The translations under genes and the position numbers were made by a program. A stretch of DNA of 37,244 bases. Origin: Bacteroidales bacterium (GTDB lineage: Bacteria; Bacteroidota; Bacteroidia; Bacteroidales; P3). The notes beneath the pieces are model-generated. The model was not told the origin of the DNA and made no database searches. It saw only the letters and a list, made by a program, of their open reading frames with translations. Positions 7,492-15,044 of the stretch are shown here, piece after piece. Every line of letters begins with the position of its first letter. Positions within the stretch are counted from its first letter, which is position 1. The DNA lies in NCBI GenBank assembly GCA_017551765.1, contig JAFZKV010000050.1:1-37244 (forward strand), read 5' to 3'.

Positions 7492-8142
7492 TTATTGTTT
7501 ATTTCTGCTCATTCCTCCCAGCGGCGTGGGCATCTTGTCACGGCTGCCGGGCTCTTTCATTTCGGGGTTCTTGGGCTTCTGTTTTGTCTTGTCTTCCTCC
7601 TGCGGGGCGTTGGTGGCGCCAGGCTTGTAGCCGAGCAGCTCCAGCACGTCGTCGCTGATGTCATACTTCTTGTTGGCGAAGAGTATCGTGGCGCTGCCCG
7701 CCTTGTCGAACACGAAAGCGTAGTTCTTCTCGTGGGCGATACGTTCTATGGTGGAGTAGACACGGTCTTGGATAGGCTTGAGCAACTCGGCACGCTTCTT
7801 GTCCAGGTCGCCTCCGGCTCCGAAACGCTGCTGCTGCAGCGCTTTCACCTCCTGCTCCTTCTCTTTGATTTCCTCCTGACGGCGTTTCTTCAGGTTGTCG
7901 GGCAACAGGTAGCTCTCCTGTTCATAGTCGGCTCGCATACCCTCCAGCTCGCCCATCTTGTCCTCCAACTCCTTCTGCCAATCAGCCACATACTTGTCCA
8001 ACCGCTTCTGCGCACTTGCATAGTCGGGGATGCTGCGCATCACATAGTCGGTATTGACACAGGCATACTTCTGTGCCGAGGCCGAAGTGAAAAATGAAAA
8101 GTGAAAAATGAAAACAATGCTTGCGCAAATGACAGTTTTCAT
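7492..8142 (-). CDS. OmpH/Skp family periplasmic chaperone, first copy
   Basis: The chosen ATG at 8142 gives 216 residues starting MKTVICASIVFIFHFSFF, a signal peptide ending SASAQ at residue 24. An ATG at 8172 (MNINRCFG) is also in frame; the later one gives a normal n-region. The mature part starts KYACVNTDYVMRSIPDY, followed by a coiled-coil (about residues 42-125) and the family's closing YAFVFDKAGSATILF. The tail after about residue 180 is a Pro/Lys-rich disordered extension absent from the downstream paralogue. The hydrophobic core of the signal peptide is encoded by two perfect 14-nt repeats. The role should match the other skp copy: chaperoning outer-membrane proteins for BamA. Confidence 0.87.
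   Translation of the reverse strand: MKTVICASIVFIFHFSFFTSASAQKYACVNTDYVMRSIPDYASAQKRLDKYVADWQKELEDKMGELEGMRADYEQESYLLPDNLKKRRQEEIKEKEQEVKALQQQRFGAGGDLDKKRAELLKPIQDRVYSTIERIAHEKNYAFVFDKAGSATILFANKKYDISDDVLELLGYKPGATNAPQEEDKTKQKPKNPEMKEPGSRDKMPTPLGGMSRNKQ
8087..8114. repeat. Two perfect 14-mers (GTGAAAAATGAAAA) inside a signal-peptide coding region
   Basis: GTGAAAAATGAAAA occurs at 8087-8100 and again at 8101-8114. It belongs to the same GAAAAATG family seen at 12398-12425 and 13495-13597. Read on the minus strand it encodes the FIFHFSFF core of the skp signal peptide. Confidence 0.93.
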
Positions 8143-8188
8143 TATCTGCCCGAAACACCTGTTTATGTTCATTTCATTTTTCATTTTC

Positions 8189-10747
8189 CTAATCCAGGCT
8201 TTGTCCGATACTGAAGTGGAACTGACTGCCGCCCGTGCTGCCGTCGAAGCCATAGCCCCAATCGACGCCAATCATGCCGAGCATGGGCATGAACAGGCGC
8301 ACACCGACACCGGCCGAGTTGTACATCTTGAAGGGTTGGAACTCCTTGAGGTCGCTCCAGCAGTTACCGCCCTCGAGGAAGCCCAGCACCCAGATGGTGG
8401 CTGTAGAGCTTTCGATAATCGGCTGACGCAGTTCGAGGGTGAAGCGGTCGAACACCGAGCCGCCGCCGTCGGGACTGAGCGATTGGTTCTCGTAGCCGCG
8501 CAGGGGCACTATCTCGCGTCCGTCGAGGTTCCACGACGACAGGCCGTCGCCGCCCAGCACGTAGCGGCCGAAGGGCGAAAGGCCGATGTCCTTGTTGTAG
8601 TAGCCCATGAAACCGAAGCGGAAGCGGGTGCTGAGCACCACATCGCCCACCAGGTTGAGCATCCAGGTGCCACGCAGGTTAATCTTGTAGTACTCCAGCC
8701 AACGGTACTTCTCCTGGTCGCTGGCGGTGGAGTAGTCCTTGCCGCTCATCAGCGAGAAGGGGGGAGTCAGGTAGGTGCTGATGCTCACCTCCGAACCGCT
8801 GCGGGTATAGATGGGCGAGTCGAACGAGTTGCGCGACAGCGTGAAGGCATAGCTGATATCGTTGGCCACACCGTTGGTGAAGATGTGGGCCGAGTTGAGC
8901 GAATAGTTGTCGAGCACATAGTGCTTGTAGGCGATGCCATGTGAGGCCACGAAGTAGTCGTCGGGCCATTTCAGGCGCTTCGAGAAGCTGACACCGGCAC
9001 CCGTAATCTGCAGGCTGTAGTAGTTCTCCGACCCTTTCTTGTACCACAGGCCGTTGCTGTAGAGGTTGTGGTAGATGCTGCCCGTCAGCGACTGCGCACG
9101 GTGACCGCCCAGCCAGGGCTCGGTGAACGAGGCACTCAAGGCATAGTAGGCCGACCCGTTGGTCACGGCGTTGAAGCTCAGCTTCTGTCCGTCGCCGGCA
9201 GGCAGGGGTGCCCAGGCGGCCTTGTTGAAGATGTTGCGCACGCTGAAGTTGTTGAGCGAGATACCCACCTGGCCAATCACCATGCCGCTGCCGTAGCCGC
9301 CCTGCAGGTTCAGCTGGCTTGTGGGACCCTCCTCCACCTTGTAGACGATGTCCACCGTGCCGTCCTTGGCGTTGGGCCGAGGCTCGGGGCTGATGCTCTC
9401 CTGCTTGAAGTAGCCCAGCGTAACCAGCTCGCGGTAGCTGCGCATCATGGCGTCGCGGCTGAACAGGTCGCCCGGACGCGTGTGCAACTCGCGCATGATA
9501 ATCTTGTCGTTGGTGATGGTGTTGCCCTCCACCCACACATTGCGGATGCGGGCTTGCTTGCCCTCCTCGATACGTATCTCGATGTCGATGGAGTCATTCT
9601 CCACCGCCACCTCCACCGGCACCGCCTTGAAGAAGAGGTAGCCGTTGTCCATGTAGAGCGACGAGATGTCGGTCCCCGAGGGGTTGTAGGTGATGTTCTG
9701 CTCCAGCACCTTGCGGTTGTAGGGGTCGCCCTTGTTGATGCGCAGCGAGCGGGCCAGCACCTCGTCGCTGTAGACAGTGTTGCCCGTGAAGGTGATGTTG
9801 CGGAAGTAGAACTTGCCGCCCTCATACACCTCCACTTTCACCTTCAGCCTGTCCTGCTTGGCTTTCTTCTTGGCGCTGATATTCAGCTCCTCCGTCGGCA
9901 CATTCCACACCGTGTCCTTCACAATGCGTGCGTCGCGGAAGCCCTGCTCGTTGTAGTATTCGATAATCTTGCCCAGGTCCTCCTGGAAGTCGCTCTCAAT
10001 GTAGCGGCTCTTCTTCCAGAAAGCCTTGGTAAAGATACGCCACGGCTTGTACCACGACTTGGTGAAGTGCACGTCGTGCGTGTTTTCCATCTTGTTCTCC
10101 AGCTTGAAGTCGCTGATTTTCTCATTGCCTTCAAAGATGAGCGAGTCAATCTTCACCTTCTTGCCACGGTTGACGTTGAAGGTGATGGTCAGCCGTCCGA
10201 GGCTGTCGGCCTGCGTGGTGGGGTTCACCTCCACGCGGGTATAGCCCTTGTCGATGTAGTATCCCTTGATTTTATTTGCCGAGGTGCGCAGCAGGTTCTC
10301 CGTCACCACGTCGCCCGTGGTGAGGTTGATCTGCTCGCGCAGCTTGTCGGCCTCGCCCTTCTTCACACCGGTGAAGCTGAACTTGTCCAGGCGCGGCCGC
10401 TCCTTGAGGACTATCTTCAGGAACACGATGTTGCCCTGTATGCGGGTGACGCGTATCTGCACATCCTCAAACATGCCCTGCTTCCACAGGTTCTCGATGG
10501 CTGCCGACACCTTGTCGCCGGGCAGCTTCACCTTGTCGCCCACATGCAACCCCGCCACCAGCTGCACCACACGCGTGTCGAAGTTCTCGGCACCCTCGAA
10601 GGTGATGCCGCCTATTTCGTAGGTCTTGGGAGTGAGATAATCGAGGTCGTATCCGTCACCACTGCCCACAACCACCTGACCCTTGGCCACAAAAGGCACC
10701 AGGAACAGAAGGATTGCCGACAGCAGCAGTTTCTTTATTTGTTTCAT
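8189..10747 (-). CDS. bamA: BamA, outer-membrane protein assembly factor (Omp85)
   Basis: The 852-residue product has a signal peptide (about 1-23), a series of POTRA domains (about residues 40-430, for example ITFEGAENFDTRVV, KFSFTGVKKGEADKL, ITFTGNTVYSDEVL and VWVEGNTITNDKII) and a C-terminal 16-strand Omp85 barrel ending FHFSIGQSLD. The L6-loop motif of the family appears as PLRGYENQSLS. BamA inserts and folds beta-barrel proteins in the outer membrane; the adjacent skp genes supply its clients. Five POTRA repeats are likely, though I did not delimit each one. A 105-bp AT-rich gap separates it from uppS upstream, so it may have an internal promoter. The next gene's start is 46 bp past its stop. 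Confidence 0.95.
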   Translation of the reverse strand: MKQIKKLLLSAILLFLVPFVAKGQVVVGSGDGYDLDYLTPKTYEIGGITFEGAENFDTRVVQLVAGLHVGDKVKLPGDKVSAAIENLWKQGMFEDVQIRVTRIQGNIVFLKIVLKERPRLDKFSFTGVKKGEADKLREQINLTTGDVVTENLLRTSANKIKGYYIDKGYTRVEVNPTTQADSLGRLTITFNVNRGKKVKIDSLIFEGNEKISDFKLENKMENTHDVHFTKSWYKPWRIFTKAFWKKSRYIESDFQEDLGKIIEYYNEQGFRDARIVKDTVWNVPTEELNISAKKKAKQDRLKVKVEVYEGGKFYFRNITFTGNTVYSDEVLARSLRINKGDPYNRKVLEQNITYNPSGTDISSLYMDNGYLFFKAVPVEVAVENDSIDIEIRIEEGKQARIRNVWVEGNTITNDKIIMRELHTRPGDLFSRDAMMRSYRELVTLGYFKQESISPEPRPNAKDGTVDIVYKVEEGPTSQLNLQGGYGSGMVIGQVGISLNNFSVRNIFNKAAWAPLPAGDGQKLSFNAVTNGSAYYALSASFTEPWLGGHRAQSLTGSIYHNLYSNGLWYKKGSENYYSLQITGAGVSFSKRLKWPDDYFVASHGIAYKHYVLDNYSLNSAHIFTNGVANDISYAFTLSRNSFDSPIYTRSGSEVSISTYLTPPFSLMSGKDYSTASDQEKYRWLEYYKINLRGTWMLNLVGDVVLSTRFRFGFMGYYNKDIGLSPFGRYVLGGDGLSSWNLDGREIVPLRGYENQSLSPDGGGSVFDRFTLELRQPIIESSTATIWVLGFLEGGNCWSDLKEFQPFKMYNSAGVGVRLFMPMLGMIGVDWGYGFDGSTGGSQFHFSIGQSLD

Positions 10748-10852
10748 TTGCAGTTATTCTTTAGCCCATTGTCGGATAAGCGACAACCCAATAATAACTC
10801 ACTTGTTTTTGTTTTATTATATTATTAAGTATTTTTTTGAAAAAAAGCGTCT

Positions 10853-11590
10853 CTATTCGCCTTCTTCCACCTGTGCCTCGGTCTTGCCGAAGCGGCGCTG
10901 GCGCTGCTGGTAGTCGAGCACGGCGGCATAGAAATGCTCGTGGCGGAAGTCGGGCCACAGCAGGTCGGTGAAGTAGAATTCGGTGTAGGCCATCTGCCAC
11001 AGCAGGAAGTTGCTGACCCTCAGCTCGCCGCCCGTGCGTATCAGCAGGTCGGGGTCGGGATAGTCGGCGGTGACGAGGTAGCGGCGCAGCGTCTCCTCGT
11101 CCACCTCCTCGGGCTTCAGCCCCTCGCGGCATATCCTCTTCAAGGCTTCGGCAATCTCCCAGCGCGAGCTGTAACTCAATGCAAGTATGAGCGTTGTGCC
11201 GGTGTTGCCGGCCGTCTTGTCGATGCACTCCTGCAACTTCTTGCGCGACCGTTCGGGCACGCGGCCCAGGTCACCAATCGTCTGCAGGCGCACGTTGTTG
11301 TCCATCAATGTCTTGGTCTCCTCGCGCACCGCCTTGATGAGCAACTCCATCAGACCGTCGATCTCGGACTGCGGACGGTTCCAATTCTCGGTGCTGAAGG
11401 TGTAGAGGGTCAGGTAGCCCACCCCCAACTGCACGGCGGCCTCCACCGCCTGGCGCACCGCCGTCATGGCGTTCTGGTGGCCAAACAGGCGCTCGTGCTT
11501 CTGCTTCATGGCCCACCGGCCGTTGCCGTCCATAATGATGGCCACGTGCTGCGGCACACGGCTCTTGTCTATCTGCTCCAATGTCGTCAT
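10853..11590 (-). CDS. uppS: Undecaprenyl diphosphate synthase (isoprenyl transferase)
   Basis: The 245-residue product has the cis-prenyltransferase signature HVAIIMDGNGRWA with the catalytic Asp at residue 21, FSTENW in the middle, and the C-terminal RTGGELRVSNFLLWQ block that binds the allylic pyrophosphate. The enzyme condenses farnesyl diphosphate with isopentenyl diphosphate to give undecaprenyl diphosphate, the lipid carrier for peptidoglycan and polysaccharide. It is cytoplasmic and membrane-associated. It lies 11 bp after the DUF6089 gene and upstream of bamA, the standard Bacteroidota order. Length and motifs are normal. Confidence 0.96.
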   Translation of the reverse strand: MTTLEQIDKSRVPQHVAIIMDGNGRWAMKQKHERLFGHQNAMTAVRQAVEAAVQLGVGYLTLYTFSTENWNRPQSEIDGLMELLIKAVREETKTLMDNNVRLQTIGDLGRVPERSRKKLQECIDKTAGNTGTTLILALSYSSRWEIAEALKRICREGLKPEEVDEETLRRYLVTADYPDPDLLIRTGGELRVSNFLLWQMAYTEFYFTDLLWPDFRHEHFYAAVLDYQQRQRRFGKTEAQVEEGE

Positions 11591-11601
11591 ATCCTATGGT
11601 T

Positions 11602-12444
11602 TTAGTTTCTGCATTTTTTCGATTTCATCCAGCCGAACAGCGTGTTGAGGTTGATGCCCACCGAGAGGTTGAAGTAGCTGTACCAATCGTCGAGCGAGTC
11701 GTCGCCGCGCTTGATGCCGGGGGCGTTGGGCTCGCTGCTGCGGTCGGCCACCTGGGCAGCCATCACCCCGTCGCTCACCTGCGCCGCCAGCAACTCGGAG
11801 CCCACATAGGTGGTGCTCACGTCGTCCAGGTAGTCGGTCCAGGTCTTGCGGAAGCCGTATTCCACCGCCAGCGAGAGGCTTTTGCTCACCCGCCAGCGCA
11901 CCCCCACTCCGAACGGCATCGCCGTCTGTATCAGGCGGTAGGGGCGCCGCTCGGGATAGAGCGTGGTGCCCTGCCCCTCGGTGCAGAGGGGCTGCAGCTC
12001 GACCCACTGCTCGGTGCCGTCAAAGCTGGTGTACTTCGTCTTGGGGTTGAAGTGGAAGACGCCCACGCCGCCGAAGAGGTAGGGGGTCCAGGGGCTCTCC
12101 GTGGCGCCGGGGCCGTAGGGGCGGAAGGTGAACTCCACCACCAGCGACGCCTCGAAGAGGTTGGAGCGGAAGCTGAGGTTGCGGGCCTCGATGCAGTCGT
12201 GCATGGCCGAGATGGCGCCGTAGGCCACTGTGCCGCGCAGCGCCCACCGGTTGTCGAGCCAGGTGCGCACCCCGAGGCTACCGGCCGCGTTCACCTCGCC
12301 GAAGGCGCTCTGCTCGTTCAGGTCGCCCAGGTAGGTCATGCCGCCACCGGCAAACAGCAGCTCCGACCGGCCCATCAGGTCGCCGTGCTGCGCCATAGAA
12401 AAATTGAAAAATGAAAAATGAAAAAGGCCACGCAGCCAAGCCAC
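11602..12444 (-). CDS. DUF6089 family outer-membrane beta-barrel protein
   Basis: The 280-residue product matches the DUF6089 family found directly upstream of uppS and bamA in Bacteroidota. It has alternating beta segments and glycine-aromatic patterns (GGGMTYLGDLN, LFGGVGVFHFNP, YNLSVGINLNTLFG type) of a small outer-membrane barrel. The start is GTG at 12444; no in-frame ATG lies upstream before the previous gene, and it is needed to give a signal peptide (GLFHFSFFNFSMAQ). That hydrophobic core is encoded by GAAAAAT-type repeats (12398-12425). An ATG at 12455 gives another signal-like peptide (MSGAWLGCVAFFIFHFS) in a different frame, so the true start is uncertain. Function is unknown; context suggests envelope assembly. 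Confidence 0.82.
   Translation of the reverse strand: MAWLRGLFHFSFFNFSMAQHGDLMGRSELLFAGGGMTYLGDLNEQSAFGEVNAAGSLGVRTWLDNRWALRGTVAYGAISAMHDCIEARNLSFRSNLFEASLVVEFTFRPYGPGATESPWTPYLFGGVGVFHFNPKTKYTSFDGTEQWVELQPLCTEGQGTTLYPERRPYRLIQTAMPFGVGVRWRVSKSLSLAVEYGFRKTWTDYLDDVSTTYVGSELLAAQVSDGVMAAQVADRSSEPNAPGIKRGDDSLDDWYSYFNLSVGINLNTLFGWMKSKKCRN
12398..12425. repeat. GAAAAAT-type heptamer array in a signal-peptide coding region
   Basis: Four near-identical units (GAAAAATT, GAAAAAT, GAAAAAT, GAAAAA). On the minus strand the array reads as TTTTTCA repeats and encodes FHFSFFNF of the DUF6089 signal peptide. Confidence 0.9.
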
Positions 12445-12455
12445 GCCCCGCTCAT

Positions 12456-12494
12456 CTTCCTCTTTCCACTTTCCTCTTTCATCTTTCCTCCTCC
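12456..12494. repeat. Degenerate heptamer array at the end of the DUF4837 gene
   Basis: A pyrimidine-rich array on the plus strand; on the minus strand it is GGAAAGT/GGAAAGA units. It encodes the last residues of the DUF4837 protein (KWEEER) and its TGA stop (12479-12481), and continues into the gap before the DUF6089 gene. Confidence 0.8.
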
Positions 12495-13480
12495 CATTTG
12501 ACCGAGTTGCAGATACCGTCCACCTGCATCAGGTAGTCGCGCTTGTCGAAGCGCGGACAGTAGACGAAGCCCGTCACCTCCACCACCTGCTTGCCGTCGG
12601 GCGACAGGAGGGTATAGGTGACGAAGGGGCCGCCCATAAAGTCGCCGAACAGGCGCCACAGGCCGCGCGTCTCGATGCAGTACTTGCTGCCCTTGTAGTC
12701 GCAGCTCTCGTGCGTAATCTCCATCCGCCGCTCAGTGCCCATGTAGCTGCCCTCGGCCGGGCCCGGCACATGGCGCCGCATCACGGTGTCCAGCCGGTTG
12801 TCTATCTTCTCCGGCAGGAACTGCTCCTCGCTCTGATAGGGCATCACCTGGATGAGCACCCCGAGGCTGAAGTCCTTGGTCTCCTTGCGTATCCACGCAA
12901 AGTCGGCATCCTCCGAGGCCCAGCGGAACTCCTCGCTGAAGGTCATCTCGAAGCCGAACTTGTCCTTCACGCGCTGCATCAGCTCCACATTGCGGTGGTT
13001 GTAGAAGGCGTTGATGATGCGCTGATGCTCGTCGCGGTATATCTCCTTCTTGATTTGCTTCTCATAGCGGCGCAGCAGGTCGCACAGCGCCTCGTTGCTG
13101 CTGGCGGCAATGTCCACCATCGTCTGCGGCGTGGCCCACTTGTCGTGACTGATATACACCTTGTCGGGGTTCTCGGGGTTCACGTCGCACAGGATGATGT
13201 TGCGGTGCATCTGAAACATCTGCGTGTTGTGCAGCGAGCTGACGGGGATGTTCACCACGTCGAAGCGCGGCTCGTCCTGCGGCAGGCCCTGCTGGCTCTC
13301 GCGCAAGATGGAGTCGATAAGCGCCTTGTTATCACCGTAGTAGGTCGATTTGTCGGCCGCCACCAGCACCTCGCAGGTCTTGCCCGACGACGAGCGTTTC
13401 ATGATGGCCTCGTTCTGGCGGCTGTGGCACGCCGTGAGCAGCAACAACGCTGCAAACATGATAGTTACATTCCGTTTCAT
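12479..13480 (-). CDS. DUF4837 family lipoprotein
   Basis: The ATG at 13480 gives 333 residues beginning MKRNVTIMFAALLLLTAC, a lipoprotein signal with the acylated Cys at residue 18. An ATG 33 bp upstream would add MKNEKIGNDKD, which is encoded by the repeat array and is probably not native. The body matches the Bacteroidota-specific DUF4837 family, with the blocks GKTCEVLVAADKSTYYGD, FDVVNIPVSSL and GGPFVTYTLLSPDGKQVVEVTGFVY. Function is unknown; the family is expected at the periplasmic side of a membrane. It lies between an epimerase gene and the DUF6089-uppS-bamA genes in one operon. The C-terminus and stop codon lie in a repeat array. Confidence 0.86.
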   Translation of the reverse strand: MKRNVTIMFAALLLLTACHSRQNEAIMKRSSSGKTCEVLVAADKSTYYGDNKALIDSILRESQQGLPQDEPRFDVVNIPVSSLHNTQMFQMHRNIILCDVNPENPDKVYISHDKWATPQTMVDIAASSNEALCDLLRRYEKQIKKEIYRDEHQRIINAFYNHRNVELMQRVKDKFGFEMTFSEEFRWASEDADFAWIRKETKDFSLGVLIQVMPYQSEEQFLPEKIDNRLDTVMRRHVPGPAEGSYMGTERRMEITHESCDYKGSKYCIETRGLWRLFGDFMGGPFVTYTLLSPDGKQVVEVTGFVYCPRFDKRDYLMQVDGICNSVKWEEER

Positions 13481-13494
13481 ATCTTTGTCATTTC

Positions 13495-13597
13495 CTATTT
13501 TTTCATTTTTCACTTTTCATTTTTCACTTTTCATTTTCACTTTTCATTTTTCACTTTCCTCTTTCCACTTTCCACTTTCCACTTTCCTCTCTCCACT
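13495..13597. repeat. Heptamer repeat array at the epimerase/DUF4837 junction
   Basis: About 100 bp of two related repeats: TTTTTCA/CTTTTCA units (13501-13550) and CTTTCCA units (about 13553-13590). On the minus strand they read GAAAAATG and GGAAAGT. The array encodes the last residues of the epimerase (WREESGKWKVERGK), its TGA stop (13551-13553), and an upstream in-frame MKNEK extension of the DUF4837 gene. Confidence 0.9.
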
Positions 13598-14555
13598 CGT
13601 AGAAGTCGCGTATCGACTGCTCCAAGGGGGTCTGCGGCATCGACAAGTCGCTGACAGCATGACTGTTGTCGTAGTACTCGCGCACCATCAGCTGCCGCAC
13701 GTTGCGGGTCGACAGCTCGGTGCGCACCCCCCACCGGCGGAGCACATCCCCCACCCTGCCGGCCACCGCCAGCAGCCCGTCGGGCAGCTCCACCACCCGC
13801 TGACGGTAGCCCATCACACGGGCTTGACACTCATACAACTCCTTGATAGTATGACATTCGCGGCTATTCACCGCGATATATCGCTCGCCGTTCACCCCGC
13901 GCGTCAGGGCCGCCGTCATCGCCGCCGCCACGTCGCGCACATCCACAAACGCCTTGCCGCCCCGCGGGGCGAACATCAGCGGCCGGCGGTAGCCCGCCAG
14001 CAGCAACCGGCCCGACGAGGGCTTGACATCCATCGGACCAATCATATAGCCCGGGTTCACCACCACGACGTGCCACTCGGGGTTCCTCCGCGCCCACTCC
14101 GTCAGCAGCCACTCGCCTTCGCGCTTGCTTTCAGCGTAGTAGCTCTCCGTGAAGGGCGCCCGCATCGGCTCCCGCTCGTCGGCCGGACGGTCGGCCGTGC
14201 CGTAGCCGATGGTGTTCACCGTCGAGGCATGCACCAACGTCCTGATACCAAGACGTTTCATCACCTCCAGCAGCTTGGCACAGAGCATCGTGTTCACCGC
14301 CCTGTAGTCCTCGCGGTGCAGCAGGCTCATGTCGGTCACGCCGGCGCAGTTGACGATGGCGTCGCAATCCGCCGCCACCCCGAGCAGCGTGGCGAAGTCG
14401 GTCAGCGACCCCGTCACCGTCTCCCAGGTGCCGCCGCGCAGCCGCACCGCGTCGGGCCGCCGCACCAGCACGCGCACCGCATGCCCCTCGTCCAGCAGAC
14501 GACGCAGCACATTGTGGCCCAGCAGGCCGGAAGCTCCGAGCAACAGCACTCTCAT
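13551..14555 (-). CDS. NAD-dependent epimerase/dehydratase family protein
   Basis: The ATG at 14555 gives 334 residues starting MRVLLLGASGLLGHNVLRRL, with the extended-SDR nucleotide motif GASGLLG at residues 7-13. The active-site pair is visible as Tyr140 and Lys144 (YAESK). Other SDR blocks are VNCAGVTDM, VHASTVNTIGYG and VVNPGYMIGP. It resembles dihydroflavonol-4-reductase-like or sugar-nucleotide epimerases; the substrate cannot be told. A longer reading from 14786 is rejected because those codons lie in the intergenic palindrome. It is the first gene of the envelope operon. The last dozen or so residues are repeat-encoded and unlike family ends. Confidence 0.88.
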   Translation of the reverse strand: MRVLLLGASGLLGHNVLRRLLDEGHAVRVLVRRPDAVRLRGGTWETVTGSLTDFATLLGVAADCDAIVNCAGVTDMSLLHREDYRAVNTMLCAKLLEVMKRLGIRTLVHASTVNTIGYGTADRPADEREPMRAPFTESYYAESKREGEWLLTEWARRNPEWHVVVVNPGYMIGPMDVKPSSGRLLLAGYRRPLMFAPRGGKAFVDVRDVAAAMTAALTRGVNGERYIAVNSRECHTIKELYECQARVMGYRQRVVELPDGLLAVAGRVGDVLRRWGVRTELSTRNVRQLMVREYYDNSHAVSDLSMPQTPLEQSIRDFYEWREESGKWKVERGK

Positions 14556-14614
14556 GATTTTTAATAACGGCAGGTGGCAGATAATATTGCCCACCCGCAA
14601 AACGAATGTGCGAA

Positions 14615-14639
14615 AAAATAGGTCGTGCACGACATAAAT
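14615..14639. repeat. Left copy of a 25-bp direct repeat
   Basis: AAAATA, two variable bases, then TCGTGCACGACATAAAT (14623-14639). It contains the palindrome TCGTGCACGA. The second copy is at 15013-15037, with differences only at the two variable bases. It lies 60-84 bp before the epimerase ATG, so it could also be an operator; this is speculative. Confidence 0.9.
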
Positions 14640-14640
14640 G

Positions 14641-14668
14641 GTAGTCGGTGACCGGTAATCGGTGGTCG
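14641..14668 (-). repeat. Four heptamers, reverse orientation of the CACCGAC family
   Basis: Plus-strand units GTAGTCG, GTGACCG, GTAATCG and GTGGTCG; the reverse complements are CGACTAC, CGGTCAC, CGATTAC and CGACCAC. This is the same family as the direct array at 14958-15006, in inverted orientation. Confidence 0.85.
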
Positions 14669-14709
14669 GTTTCCCTCCCAAATGCCTACCTAATGACTTC
14701 GCCCTAAAT

Positions 14710-14812
14710 CCGACTGTTGTCCCATTGTTATCCGCTTGTTGTCCGTTTGTTGTCCGTTTATTAATCGAACAACAAACGGACAACAAGCGGACAACAAACG
14801 GACATCAGTCGG
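14710..14812. repeat. Large palindrome: 42-bp arms built from 11-nt units
   Basis: The left arm 14710-14751 and right arm 14771-14812 are complementary with four mismatches; the inner 20 bp (14732-14751 and 14771-14790) are perfect. The spacer is 19 nt. The arms consist of 11-nt units of TTGTTGTCCGT type. The motif CGGAGTCATATCGG (14810-14823) starts in the last bases of the right arm, and also occurs downstream of the palindrome at 2012-2059. Confidence 0.95.
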
Positions 14813-14957
14813 AGTCATATCGGAGCTATCTGGGTATTATACGGTACTTGTAACCAATCTATTGCGCGCCAAATTCCATCTTCCCCGTTCAGTTGTCAGC
14901 GCCGATGCTGGTGGCACCAGCCAAGTTGTCTTGGTTGTCTCCGTCGTCGCCCCCAAT

Positions 14958-15006
14958 CACCGGCCACCGACCACCGGCCACCGACCACCGACTACCGACT
15001 ACCGAC
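14958..15006 (+). repeat. Seven heptamers of the CACCGAC family
   Basis: Seven exact 7-nt units: CACCGGC, CACCGAC, CACCGGC, CACCGAC, CACCGAC, TACCGAC and TACCGAC. The inverted counterpart is at 14641-14668, and a coding version lies at 20246-20280. Confidence 0.95.
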
Positions 15007-15012
15007 CACCCC

Positions 15013-15037
15013 AAAATACATCGTGCACGACATAAAT
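15013..15037. repeat. Right copy of the 25-bp direct repeat
   Basis: The same 25-bp motif as at 14615-14639, with the 17-bp core at 15021-15037. The pair bounds a 423-bp segment that contains the inverted heptamer arrays and the 11-nt palindrome. Confidence 0.9.
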
Positions 15038-15044
15038 CTGTTTT

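Noticed and set aside
10769-10786. Terminator between uppS and bamA
   Set aside because: Only a 6-bp stem with no U-tract in the direction of transcription; more likely part of a promoter or leader.
9068-10828. Plus-strand open frame of 586 codons over bamA
   Set aside because: Antisense to the clear bamA reading with POTRA repeats and barrel.
14556-14786. N-terminal extension of the epimerase
   Set aside because: The added codons come from the palindrome and heptamer arrays; the Rossmann motif starts at the ATG at 14555.
14641-15006. CRISPR array
   Set aside because: Units are 7 or 11 nt with no unique spacers and no cas genes.
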